A stretch of DNA of 13,923 bases from an uncultured Clostridia bacterium (GTDB taxonomy: Bacteria; Bacillota_A; Clostridia; Christensenellales; Aristaeellaceae). Below, piece after piece: positions 5,197 to 12,125 of the stretch. The first letter of the stretch is position 1. The number at the start of each line of letters is the position of its first letter. The translations under genes were made by a program, and so were the position numbers. The notes below the pieces were generated by a model. The model made no database searches. It was not told where the DNA came from and saw only the letters and a list, made by a program, of their open reading frames with translations. Location: positions 1 to 13,923 of the forward strand of contig CAMVDI010000027.1 in the NCBI GenBank assembly GCA_947166205.1, read 5' to 3'.

Positions 5197-6761
5197 AACG
5201 AAGAAAGGCCGGATGGACGCTGAACACGGTGCTGTACGGGCTGTGGGTCTGCTTTGTGCTGGGCACGGCGCAGATCACCGCCTTCCATGACGCGGAGCCG
5301 CAGCTGATGACGGGCAGACTCTGGATGATTCTGATCGGCGCGGCGGTGCTCTGCCCGCTGCTGCTGCGCCGCATCCGGGAGTGGACGCCCCGGCGCTGCC
5401 CTCTGGGGGAGAAGCTGTCCCCCTGGGCCTTCCGGGCCGTCTGCTTCGGGCTTTCCCTGGCCGTGCTGGGGTTCTGCTTTCTGGCGGTGAATCCCGGCGG
5501 GTTCGACGGCGACCCCGTGGTTCAGCTGCGGCAGGCCCTGTCCGGGGAATACGATGACTTCCATCCCGTCCTTCACACCCTGATCTCCTTCCGCCTGCCC
5601 CTCGCCCTCACGGGAGGCTGGTTCCCTTCCGTCATCCTGTTCCAGATCCTGCTGTTCTCCGCCGCGCTGACGCTGGTCTGCGATACGGTCCGGACCTGGG
5701 CGGATACCCTCCGGGCCTTTGCGGCGCTCCTGCTCATCCTGGCCAATCCCATCACCCAGTCCTATCTGATGTACGGATACAAGGACAATCTCTTCGGCAT
5801 CTGCGCCATGGTGCTGGTCTGCCTGAACGCCCGGATCCTCTTCTCCCGGGGGGAATGGCTGAAAAGGCCGGCCCATCTGATTCTTTTCGGCGTCATGCTG
5901 GCCCTGACTTCCCTGGTCCGGCACAACGGTTTCCTGTTCGCCCTTCCCTGCCTGGCCGGCGCGGCGCTCTGCGTCTCCCCGAAGCGGACCCTGGCCGCGG
6001 CCTGCGCGGCGGCCGCCCTGTACGCGGGCGTCCGCTATCCGCTGTATTCCGCCCTGGGCGTCCGGCGCACGGAGGACAGAAGTTCCCAGACCATGGGCCT
6101 GCCCATGGCCGTCATCGGCGGAGCGGTCACCGCTGCCCCGGAAAAGCTGGATCCGGATCTGCTCGGTTTCGCGTACCGGGTGGCGCCGCCGGAGGTCTGG
6201 GAGGAGAAGTATACCGTGGGTGTCTACAACTGGGTGGACTGGGACCCCCGGAGCAATCATCAGGCCCTGACCGACGCGGGCTTCGCCGGCGCGCTGGGCT
6301 ATATGTTCCGGGCGCTCCGGGAAGCGCCGATGGAAAGCCTGAACGCGCTGATCACCACCACCTCCTCCGCCTACGGCATCGTTCCGGACAGGCTCGCCGA
6401 CGGGGATGTCTATCTGTCGGGGGAGGATCTGGGGCTGCGGGACAATGGCGTTCCCTGGATGCGGAACCTGATGGACCGTTACCGCTGTCTGATGTATTCC
6501 CTGGCCCCCCACAGCTTTCTGCACAGCGGCGTCACGCTCTTCCTGCTGCTGACCTTCGGGCTGGCCCGGCTTCCGCTGAACCGAAAAAAAAGCTGGCAGC
6601 GTATCGTGCCGGCTCTCTCCGTGTTCGTCTATAACCTGGTGACCATGCTGGTGCTCTTCTCCTGGTGGGACGGCGCCCGCTTCTTCCACTATTCCATCTG
6701 GGTGGCCCCCGTGCTCCTGGTCATGCTGATCCGCCCGGATCCAAAGGATCAGGAGGGCTGA
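5193..6761 (+). CDS. DUF6020-like polytopic membrane protein, putative GT-C glycosyltransferase
   Basis: A 522-residue membrane protein with about twelve predicted helices. After the helix at 82-98 comes an extracytoplasmic loop with NPGGFDGDPVVQLRQAL (acidic pair at 105-107) and the HPVLHT motif (124-129), the pattern of DUF6020-type GT-C proteins. Further conserved-looking loops are YGYKDN (194-199), RHNG (243-246), and a C-terminal WWDGARFFHY segment. It probably moves a sugar from a lipid-phosphate carrier on the outer face of the membrane. The ATG overlaps the stop of the small upstream ORF, with AAAAGGAGCGG at 5176-5186 as ribosome binding site. It is the last gene of the rightward operon and converges with the glycosyltransferase at 6784-7728, 22 bp away. 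Substrate unknown. Confidence 0.82.
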   Translation: MKRRKAGWTLNTVLYGLWVCFVLGTAQITAFHDAEPQLMTGRLWMILIGAAVLCPLLLRRIREWTPRRCPLGEKLSPWAFRAVCFGLSLAVLGFCFLAVNPGGFDGDPVVQLRQALSGEYDDFHPVLHTLISFRLPLALTGGWFPSVILFQILLFSAALTLVCDTVRTWADTLRAFAALLLILANPITQSYLMYGYKDNLFGICAMVLVCLNARILFSRGEWLKRPAHLILFGVMLALTSLVRHNGFLFALPCLAGAALCVSPKRTLAAACAAAALYAGVRYPLYSALGVRRTEDRSSQTMGLPMAVIGGAVTAAPEKLDPDLLGFAYRVAPPEVWEEKYTVGVYNWVDWDPRSNHQALTDAGFAGALGYMFRALREAPMESLNALITTTSSAYGIVPDRLADGDVYLSGEDLGLRDNGVPWMRNLMDRYRCLMYSLAPHSFLHSGVTLFLLLTFGLARLPLNRKKSWQRIVPALSVFVYNLVTMLVLFSWWDGARFFHYSIWVAPVLLVMLIRPDPKDQEG

Positions 6762-6790
6762 GGCCGCACCGGCCTTTCCCCTTTCATTTT
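6761..6790 (+). terminator. Likely terminator between convergent genes
   Basis: AGGCCG-CAC-CGGCCT (6761-6775) is a 6-bp stem with a 3-nt loop that begins in the stop codon of the rightward gene and is followed by the T-rich run TTCCCCTTTCATTTTTT on the plus strand. It would end the rightward operon. On the minus strand no T-run follows it. Confidence 0.5.
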
Positions 6791-7728
6791 TTCCGGTTCA
6801 GACGGTTCATCCGGGCCTCCCCCAGCCGGATATAGGCGAAGTAGGGCCCGTGCTTCAGGATCGCCGCAGCCTTCTGCCGCGCGGAGTATTCATCCCACGC
6901 GGCTTTATCCTTGTAGGCGTTCAGCCCCGCCCGCTTGACCGCGTTGTAGACCGGCTGCAGCGCCCCGTAGCGCCGATCGTAGGGAAAGATAAACTGATCA
7001 TAGATCACATCCATATCCCGCATGAAGGCCATGCTGTAGGATCCCATGCCGGAGCCCGACAGCCGGTAGGAGACCAGCACCTCGTTCAGAAACCCGATCC
7101 TGACCTGCCGCTCGCACAGCCGCAGCCAGTAGGGATAATCCTCCACCAGCCGGACCTCCTCCGGGTAGTATCCGTACTTCCGGAAAAGCTCCGTCCGGGC
7201 AAAGAAAGCCGGCGCGGGCAGGCAGTTCCGGGCGAAGAGCCGGTTCCGAAGCTGATCCGGGGTCATGGCGGCCATGGCGTCATAGTCCTCCGCGCTTGAG
7301 GCCAGATGCCGGACGATCTCCCCGTTCTCCCGGACGCCCTGCACTCTGGAGAAGCAGCACAGCGCGCCGCTCTCCCGCAGAAAGCGGACATAGCGGCTCA
7401 GCGCGTCCGGGCGGCACAGGGTGTCCTCCGGGGAAAGGTCCTTGAGAAACTCCCCCTCCGCCAGCCGGTAGGCGCTGTTCACGTTGCGGACCGTGCCCTG
7501 GTTTTCCGCCAGATGGTGATAGACCACCCGGACCACCGCGGGCGTCCGGTTCTCCTCGATAAACGCCTGCAGGCCGGGCAGCTCCGTCTCGTATTCCGGG
7601 GAGCCGTCGTCCGCCAGGATGAGCTCAATCCGGGGATAGTCCTGGTCAAAAAGGCTCCGCAGCGTATCCCGGACGCCGTCAAACCGCCGGTAAGTCGGAA
7701 TCACAAAGGAAACCAGTCCTTTTTCCAT
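6784..7728 (-). CDS. Family 2 glycosyltransferase (GT-A fold)
   Basis: A 314-residue soluble, probably membrane-associated glycosyltransferase. Residues 5-60 form the nucleotide-sugar binding half (VSFVIPTYRR, SLFDQDYP, then LILADDGS with the donor-binding acids at 40-41). The usual DxD position reads SPED (99-102), and the catalytic-base region reads VEDYPYWLRL (195-204), the form seen in GT2 enzymes of capsule and exopolysaccharide clusters. The last hundred residues are basic. It would add a sugar from a nucleotide donor to the lipid-linked glycan in the cytoplasm. It is the last gene of the leftward operon, 40 bp after the flippase gene, with GGGAGG about 11 nt before its ATG. Donor and acceptor cannot be inferred. 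Confidence 0.9.
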   Translation of the reverse strand: MEKGLVSFVIPTYRRFDGVRDTLRSLFDQDYPRIELILADDGSPEYETELPGLQAFIEENRTPAVVRVVYHHLAENQGTVRNVNSAYRLAEGEFLKDLSPEDTLCRPDALSRYVRFLRESGALCCFSRVQGVRENGEIVRHLASSAEDYDAMAAMTPDQLRNRLFARNCLPAPAFFARTELFRKYGYYPEEVRLVEDYPYWLRLCERQVRIGFLNEVLVSYRLSGSGMGSYSMAFMRDMDVIYDQFIFPYDRRYGALQPVYNAVKRAGLNAYKDKAAWDEYSARQKAAAILKHGPYFAYIRLGEARMNRLNRKK

Positions 7729-7768
7729 GCTGCCCGGATCCTCCCTTTCTTCCTCGGACGCGCGGCCT

Positions 7769-9292
7769 TCAGGCCGTCTTTCCTCTTCCCCGCAGTCCGG
7801 CCACCGCCTCCCGGATCTCCGCCTTCTCCCCTTTCCGCATGCCCAGCGTCCAGAGCAGGCCCAGATAGACCGCGCTGTAGGCCAGGATAAAGGCGATCAG
7901 CCGGGGCCAGCTGTCCAGCACCAGGTTCCGGGTGACCAGCCAGGCCGCCCCGCACAGGGCCGAGGCCATAAGGATCCAGCGGGCCAGGGACTTCCAGAAG
8001 GTCACGACGTTCAGCCCGACCCGCCGGTGGTAATACAGATTCATGAACAGGCCCGCCCCCACGGCCACCGCCGCCAGGGTGCCCAGGCTGGTGCCCACCT
8101 CCGCCCAGCGCCGGATCAGGAATACGCTGACCGCCACATTCAGCACAGCGATGCCCAGATAGATCACGGAGCGGGGCTTATGCATGTTCTTGGCGTTCTG
8201 GATGGTGACGCCCATCGTCTGGACGGCGGGGATGTACCGGGCCGCCATCAGGATGACGGCCACCAGGTAGGCCGTGTCGTAGCCCTCCCCGGCCCAGAGG
8301 CGGATGAAGGACTTTCCGGCCAGGAAAAACCCGGTCTGGATCAGCATCAGGATATAATTGTTGTAGCGTCCGATCCGGGTGAACAGCTCCGTCAGCTTTC
8401 CGTCGTCCTTCTCCTCCACGGCGATGCGGTTGGCCTCCGGAACGAACATTTCCGAAACCGCCCAGGAGCAGAAGGTATAGTAGGTGCTGAGCTCAAACCC
8501 CACGCTGTAGACCGCCACCGATCCGGTTCCGATCAGCCGGCCCAGAAGGAATTTGTCCACATTCGTGTTCAGCTGATCCACCACGTCGCTGAGGAAGATG
8601 AAGAAGGTGAAGGCAAAGAGCGCGGCAAAAAGGCCCCGGTCAAAGCGGCCGAACCGGAACTTCATCTTCAGCCTGCCCAGGCAGTATCCCATGTTCAGCG
8701 CCAGCCGCAGCAGCGAGAGTCCCAGGGTCACCCAGGCGACGCCCAGGGATCCGCAGCCCGCATGGAGCAGGGGCAGATTGCACAGGGGAATCAGCACGTA
8801 GTTCAGAATGGTGACGGACTGCTTGAAGACGAAGCGTTCCCGGGCGGCGATATAGACCGTGAAGACCGAGTTGGGGAAGGACGCCGCCATGTTCAGCACC
8901 AGCAGGATCATCAGCGTCCGGGCAGTGCCGTAATCCGCCTCCGTCAGATGGGTGCCCAGCAGGCGGATGTTCCGGATCAGAAGGAAGCCCGCGGCGGCGC
9001 AGACCGCCGTGATGGTGAGAAAGATCCGAAGGAACATGCCGTTCAGCCGGGCCACGGCTTCCTCCCCGTCCTCCCGGACCCGCTCCCGGGCATAGAAGCT
9101 GACATAGGCGCCGGTGAAGCCGAAATTCATCAGGTTCAGATAATTGACCACGGACTGCACCAGCTGGTACAGCCCGTATTCATTCTGCCCCAGAATCCGG
9201 ATCATCAGCGGGGTATACACCAGGTTCACCAGAATGGCGATTCCCTGGGCCGCAAAGGAAAGCAGCACGCCCCTGCTGATCTGTCTGTTCAC
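7769..9292 (-). CDS. Wzx-like lipid-linked oligosaccharide flippase (MOP superfamily)
   Basis: A 507-residue membrane protein with about fourteen predicted helices. The N-terminus RGVLLSFAAQGIAILVNLVY followed by MIRILGQNEYGLYQLVQSVV is the hallmark of the polysaccharide biosynthesis (Wzx/RfbX) family, and the central DVVDQLNTNVDKFLLGRLIG repeats the pattern in the second half. It would flip undecaprenyl-diphosphate-linked glycan units to the outer face. The start is GTG at 9292-9290, preceded by GGAGG at 9306-9302 with 9-nt spacing. It lies 33 bp after the upstream membrane-protein gene and 40 bp before the glycosyltransferase, so all three genes are surely one operon. The flippase and GT2 together suggest assembly of a repeat-unit glycan; no Wzy-type polymerase is identified with certainty. 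Confidence 0.92.
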   Translation of the reverse strand: MNRQISRGVLLSFAAQGIAILVNLVYTPLMIRILGQNEYGLYQLVQSVVNYLNLMNFGFTGAYVSFYARERVREDGEEAVARLNGMFLRIFLTITAVCAAAGFLLIRNIRLLGTHLTEADYGTARTLMILLVLNMAASFPNSVFTVYIAARERFVFKQSVTILNYVLIPLCNLPLLHAGCGSLGVAWVTLGLSLLRLALNMGYCLGRLKMKFRFGRFDRGLFAALFAFTFFIFLSDVVDQLNTNVDKFLLGRLIGTGSVAVYSVGFELSTYYTFCSWAVSEMFVPEANRIAVEEKDDGKLTELFTRIGRYNNYILMLIQTGFFLAGKSFIRLWAGEGYDTAYLVAVILMAARYIPAVQTMGVTIQNAKNMHKPRSVIYLGIAVLNVAVSVFLIRRWAEVGTSLGTLAAVAVGAGLFMNLYYHRRVGLNVVTFWKSLARWILMASALCGAAWLVTRNLVLDSWPRLIAFILAYSAVYLGLLWTLGMRKGEKAEIREAVAGLRGRGKTA

Positions 9293-9325
9293 GCTCTCTG
9301 TCCTCCGTCGGCGCTCCCCTTTCCG

Positions 9326-11548
9326 TCAGGGCAGCGCCGCTGCGTATTTGGTCTCGTGGTTCTCGTTGTCCTCCAGCTCCCAGACGAAAAGCGCGTCGTC
9401 CTCGTCATAGGCTACCAGGACCGCGTCCTCCAGATCGCTGCGCGGGGTCACCAGATACTTGACGCCCAGTGCGGCCAGATCCTTCCGGGTCAGGGTCGCG
9501 AAGAGATAGTTTCCGCCCTCCTGAAAATCCGTGGTTTCGCCTTCCTCCGCCAGCGACACCACCACGTGGCAGAGCCGGTTATAGGCGTCCCGGAATTTCA
9601 GATCGGGATCCACCGCGCTCCAGCGCTCCAGGTCCGCGTAGGGCTGATCGGTGCTGATGCAGCGTTTCCCGGCCATCAGCGGCACTTCCGAAACCGGATA
9701 GGACGCCTCCAGCGCGTAAAGATCCCCGGGGCTGTCGTCCATCTCCTTCAGCGTCCGGACCAGCGTGTAGCGATCCAGCATGTCAAGCCCGGACTGGATG
9801 GGGTTCACAAAGGCTCCTGCCATCAGAACCACACAGCTGATGAAGTAGGGAACCAGCCGGACGACGCCGGGGCGGAAATTCCCGTAGATCATAGCATACA
9901 TGAACAGGTACAGAACCGTCAAGACCGCCAGGTGCGCGGGCTTCAGGTCCAGCAGCCCGGAGTACATGATGCCGGCCATGTTCAGCGCGGTGCTGCCCAG
10001 CGTGAAGGCGGCCGCCAGCTTCGGATCCCGGACGCCGCCCCGGGCCCTGGCGCGGACCAGCAGGAAAACCTCGCACATGGCGATGGGAAAATAGGGCCGG
10101 CTGCACTGGGAAAGAAGCGTTCCCACGCAGAACCATTCCGGGAAGCGGACGAAGGTGAAGATCCAGAAGAAAGCCATGAAGGCGATGACCGCCGCCTCCA
10201 GCCGGTCCGCCTTTCTCCCCCGCAGCTGATGCTCCAGGCTCAGCAGCAGGCCCGCCGGGGCGAAGCTCAGCAGCGGGGAGGCGTCCACCTCGTTGGACAT
10301 CCGGAAATTCGCCGTGTCCAGCGGGAAGAAGATGCTGGCCAGATCGATCCGGAATCCCTGATTCCAGACTTCCCCCGTGACCTCCGCGTCGGAGAGCCCC
10401 CCGGTGATCAGCCGCTGTCCGGGATAGAGGGAGTTCCTGACCGCCATCAGGGTATCCCAGCTGTTATAGACCACGATCCCCAGCAGAATCAGGCTCGGAA
10501 CCAGGCCCGCAAGCAGCCGGAGCGTCTTCCCCTTCCGGTCCTCCACCGAGGGCCGGGTGAACAGATAGGCGCTCATCAGCAGCACCAGATAGACCATGGG
10601 AATGATCCAGGCGGGATATCCGACCAGGATCAGGCACCCGGTCAGCCAGCCCAGCAGCAGCCCGTACAGCGTCTGGGCCCGGGGTGTTCCGCTTCGGGTC
10701 AGGCCGTACACGGCGAGGATCATCCCCTGGCCGAAGATCAGCACCTCGGCGATGCTCTGGCTGAAGAACCACTGAATCATGGGGGAGAAGGTCAGGATCA
10801 CCGCCGCCGCCAGGCTCATGCCCCGTTTCTCTCCGGAATAGATGAGGGCGGTCCGGTAGGAGACCGCGAAGAGCAGCGCCAGCCGGGCCACGGTCAGGAA
10901 GCTGAGTCCCCGGTCGGATCCGAGGATCAGAAATCCCCAGTACAGGGGCTTGAAGATCAGGGTGATATCCTTCGCCGGCAGCCCGCCCATGCTGACCCAG
11001 GTGACGTCGGTTCCGTTTCCGATCAGGGAGGTCTTCCGCGCCCAGCCCGTGTACTCCTGGGAAAGCGCCATGGGCGTCCAGGCGGAGAATTCATCCCGGC
11101 GGATGGTCCGGGCGGTTCCGATCAGCGGAGAGCCGCTGTTTCCCCCGATATATTCGCTCCAGGCGTACAGGCTGGTGTTGTTCAGCCGAAAGATCACCCA
11201 GAGAACCACCGCCGCCGCCAGCACGGGCGGGCTCACCAGCTTCATCATCGCCCGCCGGAGAGCGGCCCGCTTCCGTCCCTGGAAGCAGAGTTCCCCCAGG
11301 AAGCAGACCAGGGCAAAGATCGCCGCCGCGGCCGTGAAGTCACCAGCCTGCAGCCGGGACATGGCCTGGGAGATCCGGCCGTTTCCCACAGGCGCGGTCA
11401 GATTTGTCAGGAACTCCGCCGCCGCGTCCGGCCGGGCCGCTTCCACGTTTCCCCTCCCCATGCAGGTCACGCACAGCGCGTAAAAGGCCAGTGCCGCCGC
11501 GAACAGGACGATCGCGATCCGGGGGAGTATGCCTTTCAGCTTTGCCAT
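9326..11548 (-). CDS. Large polytopic membrane protein, GT-C-like or polymerase-like
   Basis: First gene of the leftward operon, 740 residues from the ATG at 11548, chosen because AAGGAAGG lies 7 nt upstream (11563-11556). The frame stays open to a GTG at 11632, but that start has no ribosome binding site and would translate repeat DNA. About thirteen membrane helices are followed by a soluble extracytoplasmic C-terminal domain (roughly the last 140 residues). The loop after the helix at 108-120 contains TARTIRRDEFSAWTPMAL (acids at 152-153), like the R-x-x-R-x-DEW motif of a group of large surface-glycan membrane proteins (probably DUF7657-like). The C-terminal domain includes KYLVTPRSDLEDA, as in membrane proteins of YfhO/GT-C type. 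It may be a glycosyltransferase or the polymerase missing from the cluster; function not established. Confidence 0.82.
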   Translation of the reverse strand: MAKLKGILPRIAIVLFAAALAFYALCVTCMGRGNVEAARPDAAAEFLTNLTAPVGNGRISQAMSRLQAGDFTAAAAIFALVCFLGELCFQGRKRAALRRAMMKLVSPPVLAAAVVLWVIFRLNNTSLYAWSEYIGGNSGSPLIGTARTIRRDEFSAWTPMALSQEYTGWARKTSLIGNGTDVTWVSMGGLPAKDITLIFKPLYWGFLILGSDRGLSFLTVARLALLFAVSYRTALIYSGEKRGMSLAAAVILTFSPMIQWFFSQSIAEVLIFGQGMILAVYGLTRSGTPRAQTLYGLLLGWLTGCLILVGYPAWIIPMVYLVLLMSAYLFTRPSVEDRKGKTLRLLAGLVPSLILLGIVVYNSWDTLMAVRNSLYPGQRLITGGLSDAEVTGEVWNQGFRIDLASIFFPLDTANFRMSNEVDASPLLSFAPAGLLLSLEHQLRGRKADRLEAAVIAFMAFFWIFTFVRFPEWFCVGTLLSQCSRPYFPIAMCEVFLLVRARARGGVRDPKLAAAFTLGSTALNMAGIMYSGLLDLKPAHLAVLTVLYLFMYAMIYGNFRPGVVRLVPYFISCVVLMAGAFVNPIQSGLDMLDRYTLVRTLKEMDDSPGDLYALEASYPVSEVPLMAGKRCISTDQPYADLERWSAVDPDLKFRDAYNRLCHVVVSLAEEGETTDFQEGGNYLFATLTRKDLAALGVKYLVTPRSDLEDAVLVAYDEDDALFVWELEDNENHETKYAAALP

Positions 11549-11561
11549 TCCGATTCCTTCC

Positions 11562-11588
11562 TTTGCATCATTTGCGTCATTTGCGTCA
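11562..11588. repeat. Three tandem 9-bp repeats just ahead of the ribosome binding site
   Basis: TTTGCATCA, TTTGCGTCA, TTTGCGTCA on the plus strand (TGACGCAAA on the mRNA side) run head to tail and abut the AAGGAAGG ribosome binding site of the leftward membrane-protein gene. They keep that frame open (Asn-Asp-Ala repeats), so a change in copy number would not shift it. Confidence 0.75.
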
Positions 11589-11601
11589 TTCGGCTGCCGC
11601 C

Positions 11602-11742
11602 GCGCAGCCGCCGGCAGGGGGCGCCGCGCCACCGCGGGGCCCCGGCTCCGCAGGAGCCCGGTCTTATCCTTCTTGTGCCGCCTGCCGTGCGCAGCCGCCG
11701 GCGGAGGCCGCCGCGCCGCCGCGGGGCCCCGGCTCCGCCGGA
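11602..11742. repeat. Imperfect GC-rich tandem duplication, 87-bp period
   Basis: A 54-bp segment at 11602-11655 recurs at 11689-11742 with about five differences; the spacer after each copy is also partly similar (TCCTT...TGTG...CCG). Each copy holds a CCGCGGGGCCCCGG core. The second copy can fold with CCGGCGGAG (11698-11706) pairing to CTCCGCCGG (11733-11741), while in the first copy CGGCAGG (11612-11618) can pair with CCTGCCG (11681-11687). The block lies within the predicted leader of the leftward operon and codes for nothing recognisable. Confidence 0.7.
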
Positions 11743-11757
11743 CCGATCCTTTCCTGT

Positions 11758-11778
11758 GTCCGCCGCGTCGCGGCGGAC
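11758..11778. repeat. Perfect 9-bp hairpin in the operon leader
   Basis: GTCCGCCGC (11758-11766), loop GTC, GCGGCGGAC (11770-11778). It is very stable and lies in the leader of the leftward operon, between the promoter and the 87-bp repeats. No T-run follows on either strand at terminator distance. Confidence 0.7.
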
Positions 11779-11832
11779 CGGCCAGTTCTTCTGCTTTGCC
11801 GTTTTTGACGCGAAACCGCGCAAAAACCAGCG

Positions 11833-11894
11833 GGAATTACAGATAGTCGTAATTCCGTAACAATTATTTTATATTTTCTTTATCGTAATGTCAA
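11833..11894 (-). promoter_or_regulatory. Promoter of the leftward glycan operon with a start-site inverted repeat
   Basis: On the minus strand TTGACA (11894-11889) and TAAAAT (11871-11866) are 17 bp apart in an AT-rich stretch. The start would be near 11859, so the leader to the ATG at 11548 is about 310 nt long. Directly after the start lies an 8-8-8 inverted repeat, GGAATTAC (11833-11840) and GTAATTCC (11849-11856), a possible operator or 5' RNA hairpin. Confidence 0.65.
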
Positions 11895-11930
11895 TATTCA
11901 GATACGCTCGAAAACAAATCGTCATATTTG

Positions 11931-11959
11931 TTGTCAATGCTTCCCCCGGGTGGTATAAT
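11931..11959 (+). promoter_or_regulatory. Extended -10 promoter of the acyltransferase gene
   Basis: TTGTCA (11931-11936) and TATAAT (11954-11959) are 17 bp apart, and TGG before the -10 box makes it an extended -10 promoter. Transcription would start near 11966. It is divergent from the leftward operon promoter; the two start points are about 105 bp apart, so one regulator could control both. Its -10 box belongs to the first copy of the 53-bp tandem repeat. Confidence 0.7.
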
Positions 11960-12097
11960 TTCGGGGAGATCTCCGCCCGAAAGCGGCGGAGAACAGAACC
12001 GGTTGGTATCATTCCGGAACAATCTCCGCCCGAAAGCGGCGGAGAACAGAACCGGTTGGTATCATTTCGGAACAATCTCCGCCCGACAGGGCGGAAG
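11946..12097. repeat. Three-copy 53-bp tandem repeat containing a -10 box and a hairpin
   Basis: Copies run at 11946-11998, 11999-12051 and 12052-12097 (last one partial). Each has CCGG(G/T)TGGTAT(A/C)ATT(T/C)CGG, then an ATCTCCGCC hairpin. In copies 1 and 2 the hairpin is TCTCCGCC, loop CGAAAGC, GGCGGAGA. In copy 3 the sequence differs but a stem is kept (TCCGCCC, loop GACA, GGGCGGA). A 45-nt stretch is identical between 11969-12013 and 12022-12066. The palindrome AACCGGTT marks the junctions of copies 1/2 and 2/3, and TTCCGGAA occurs in copy 2. The first copy holds the true TATAAT; the later ones read TATCAT, still with TGG in front. The array forms most of the acyltransferase leader. Confidence 0.85.
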
Positions 12098-12125
12098 GCA
12101 GCAGGGCCGGGAGGGATCGGAAACC

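Noticed and set aside
3195..6689. Long minus-strand frames opposite the two GT-C-type genes
   Set aside because: Same low-complexity Q/G/R/P composition; the plus-strand frames contain membrane helices and family motifs, so these are shadows.
11549..11632. N-terminal extension of the large membrane protein from GTG 11632
   Set aside because: It lacks a ribosome binding site and translates only repeat DNA; ATG 11548 has AAGGAAGG at the proper distance and is followed directly by the first membrane helix.
7727..11860. A 1377-codon open frame on the plus strand opposite the flippase operon
   Set aside because: It is antisense to three clear membrane-protein and enzyme genes; its translation is rich in Gln, His, Gly, Pro and Arg without domains, as expected from the mirror of GC-rich codons.
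11946..12097. CRISPR array
   Set aside because: The 53-bp copies are directly adjacent with no unique spacers, and no cas gene is present.
11946..12097. Invertible (phase-variable) promoter flanked by inverted repeats
   Set aside because: The repeats are direct; the inverted ones are short local hairpins, and no recombinase gene is in the window.
11928..12125. N-terminal extension of the acyltransferase through the tandem repeat
   Set aside because: The upstream start would lie before the promoter's -10 box, and the family motif begins directly after ATG 12126, which has its own ribosome binding site.
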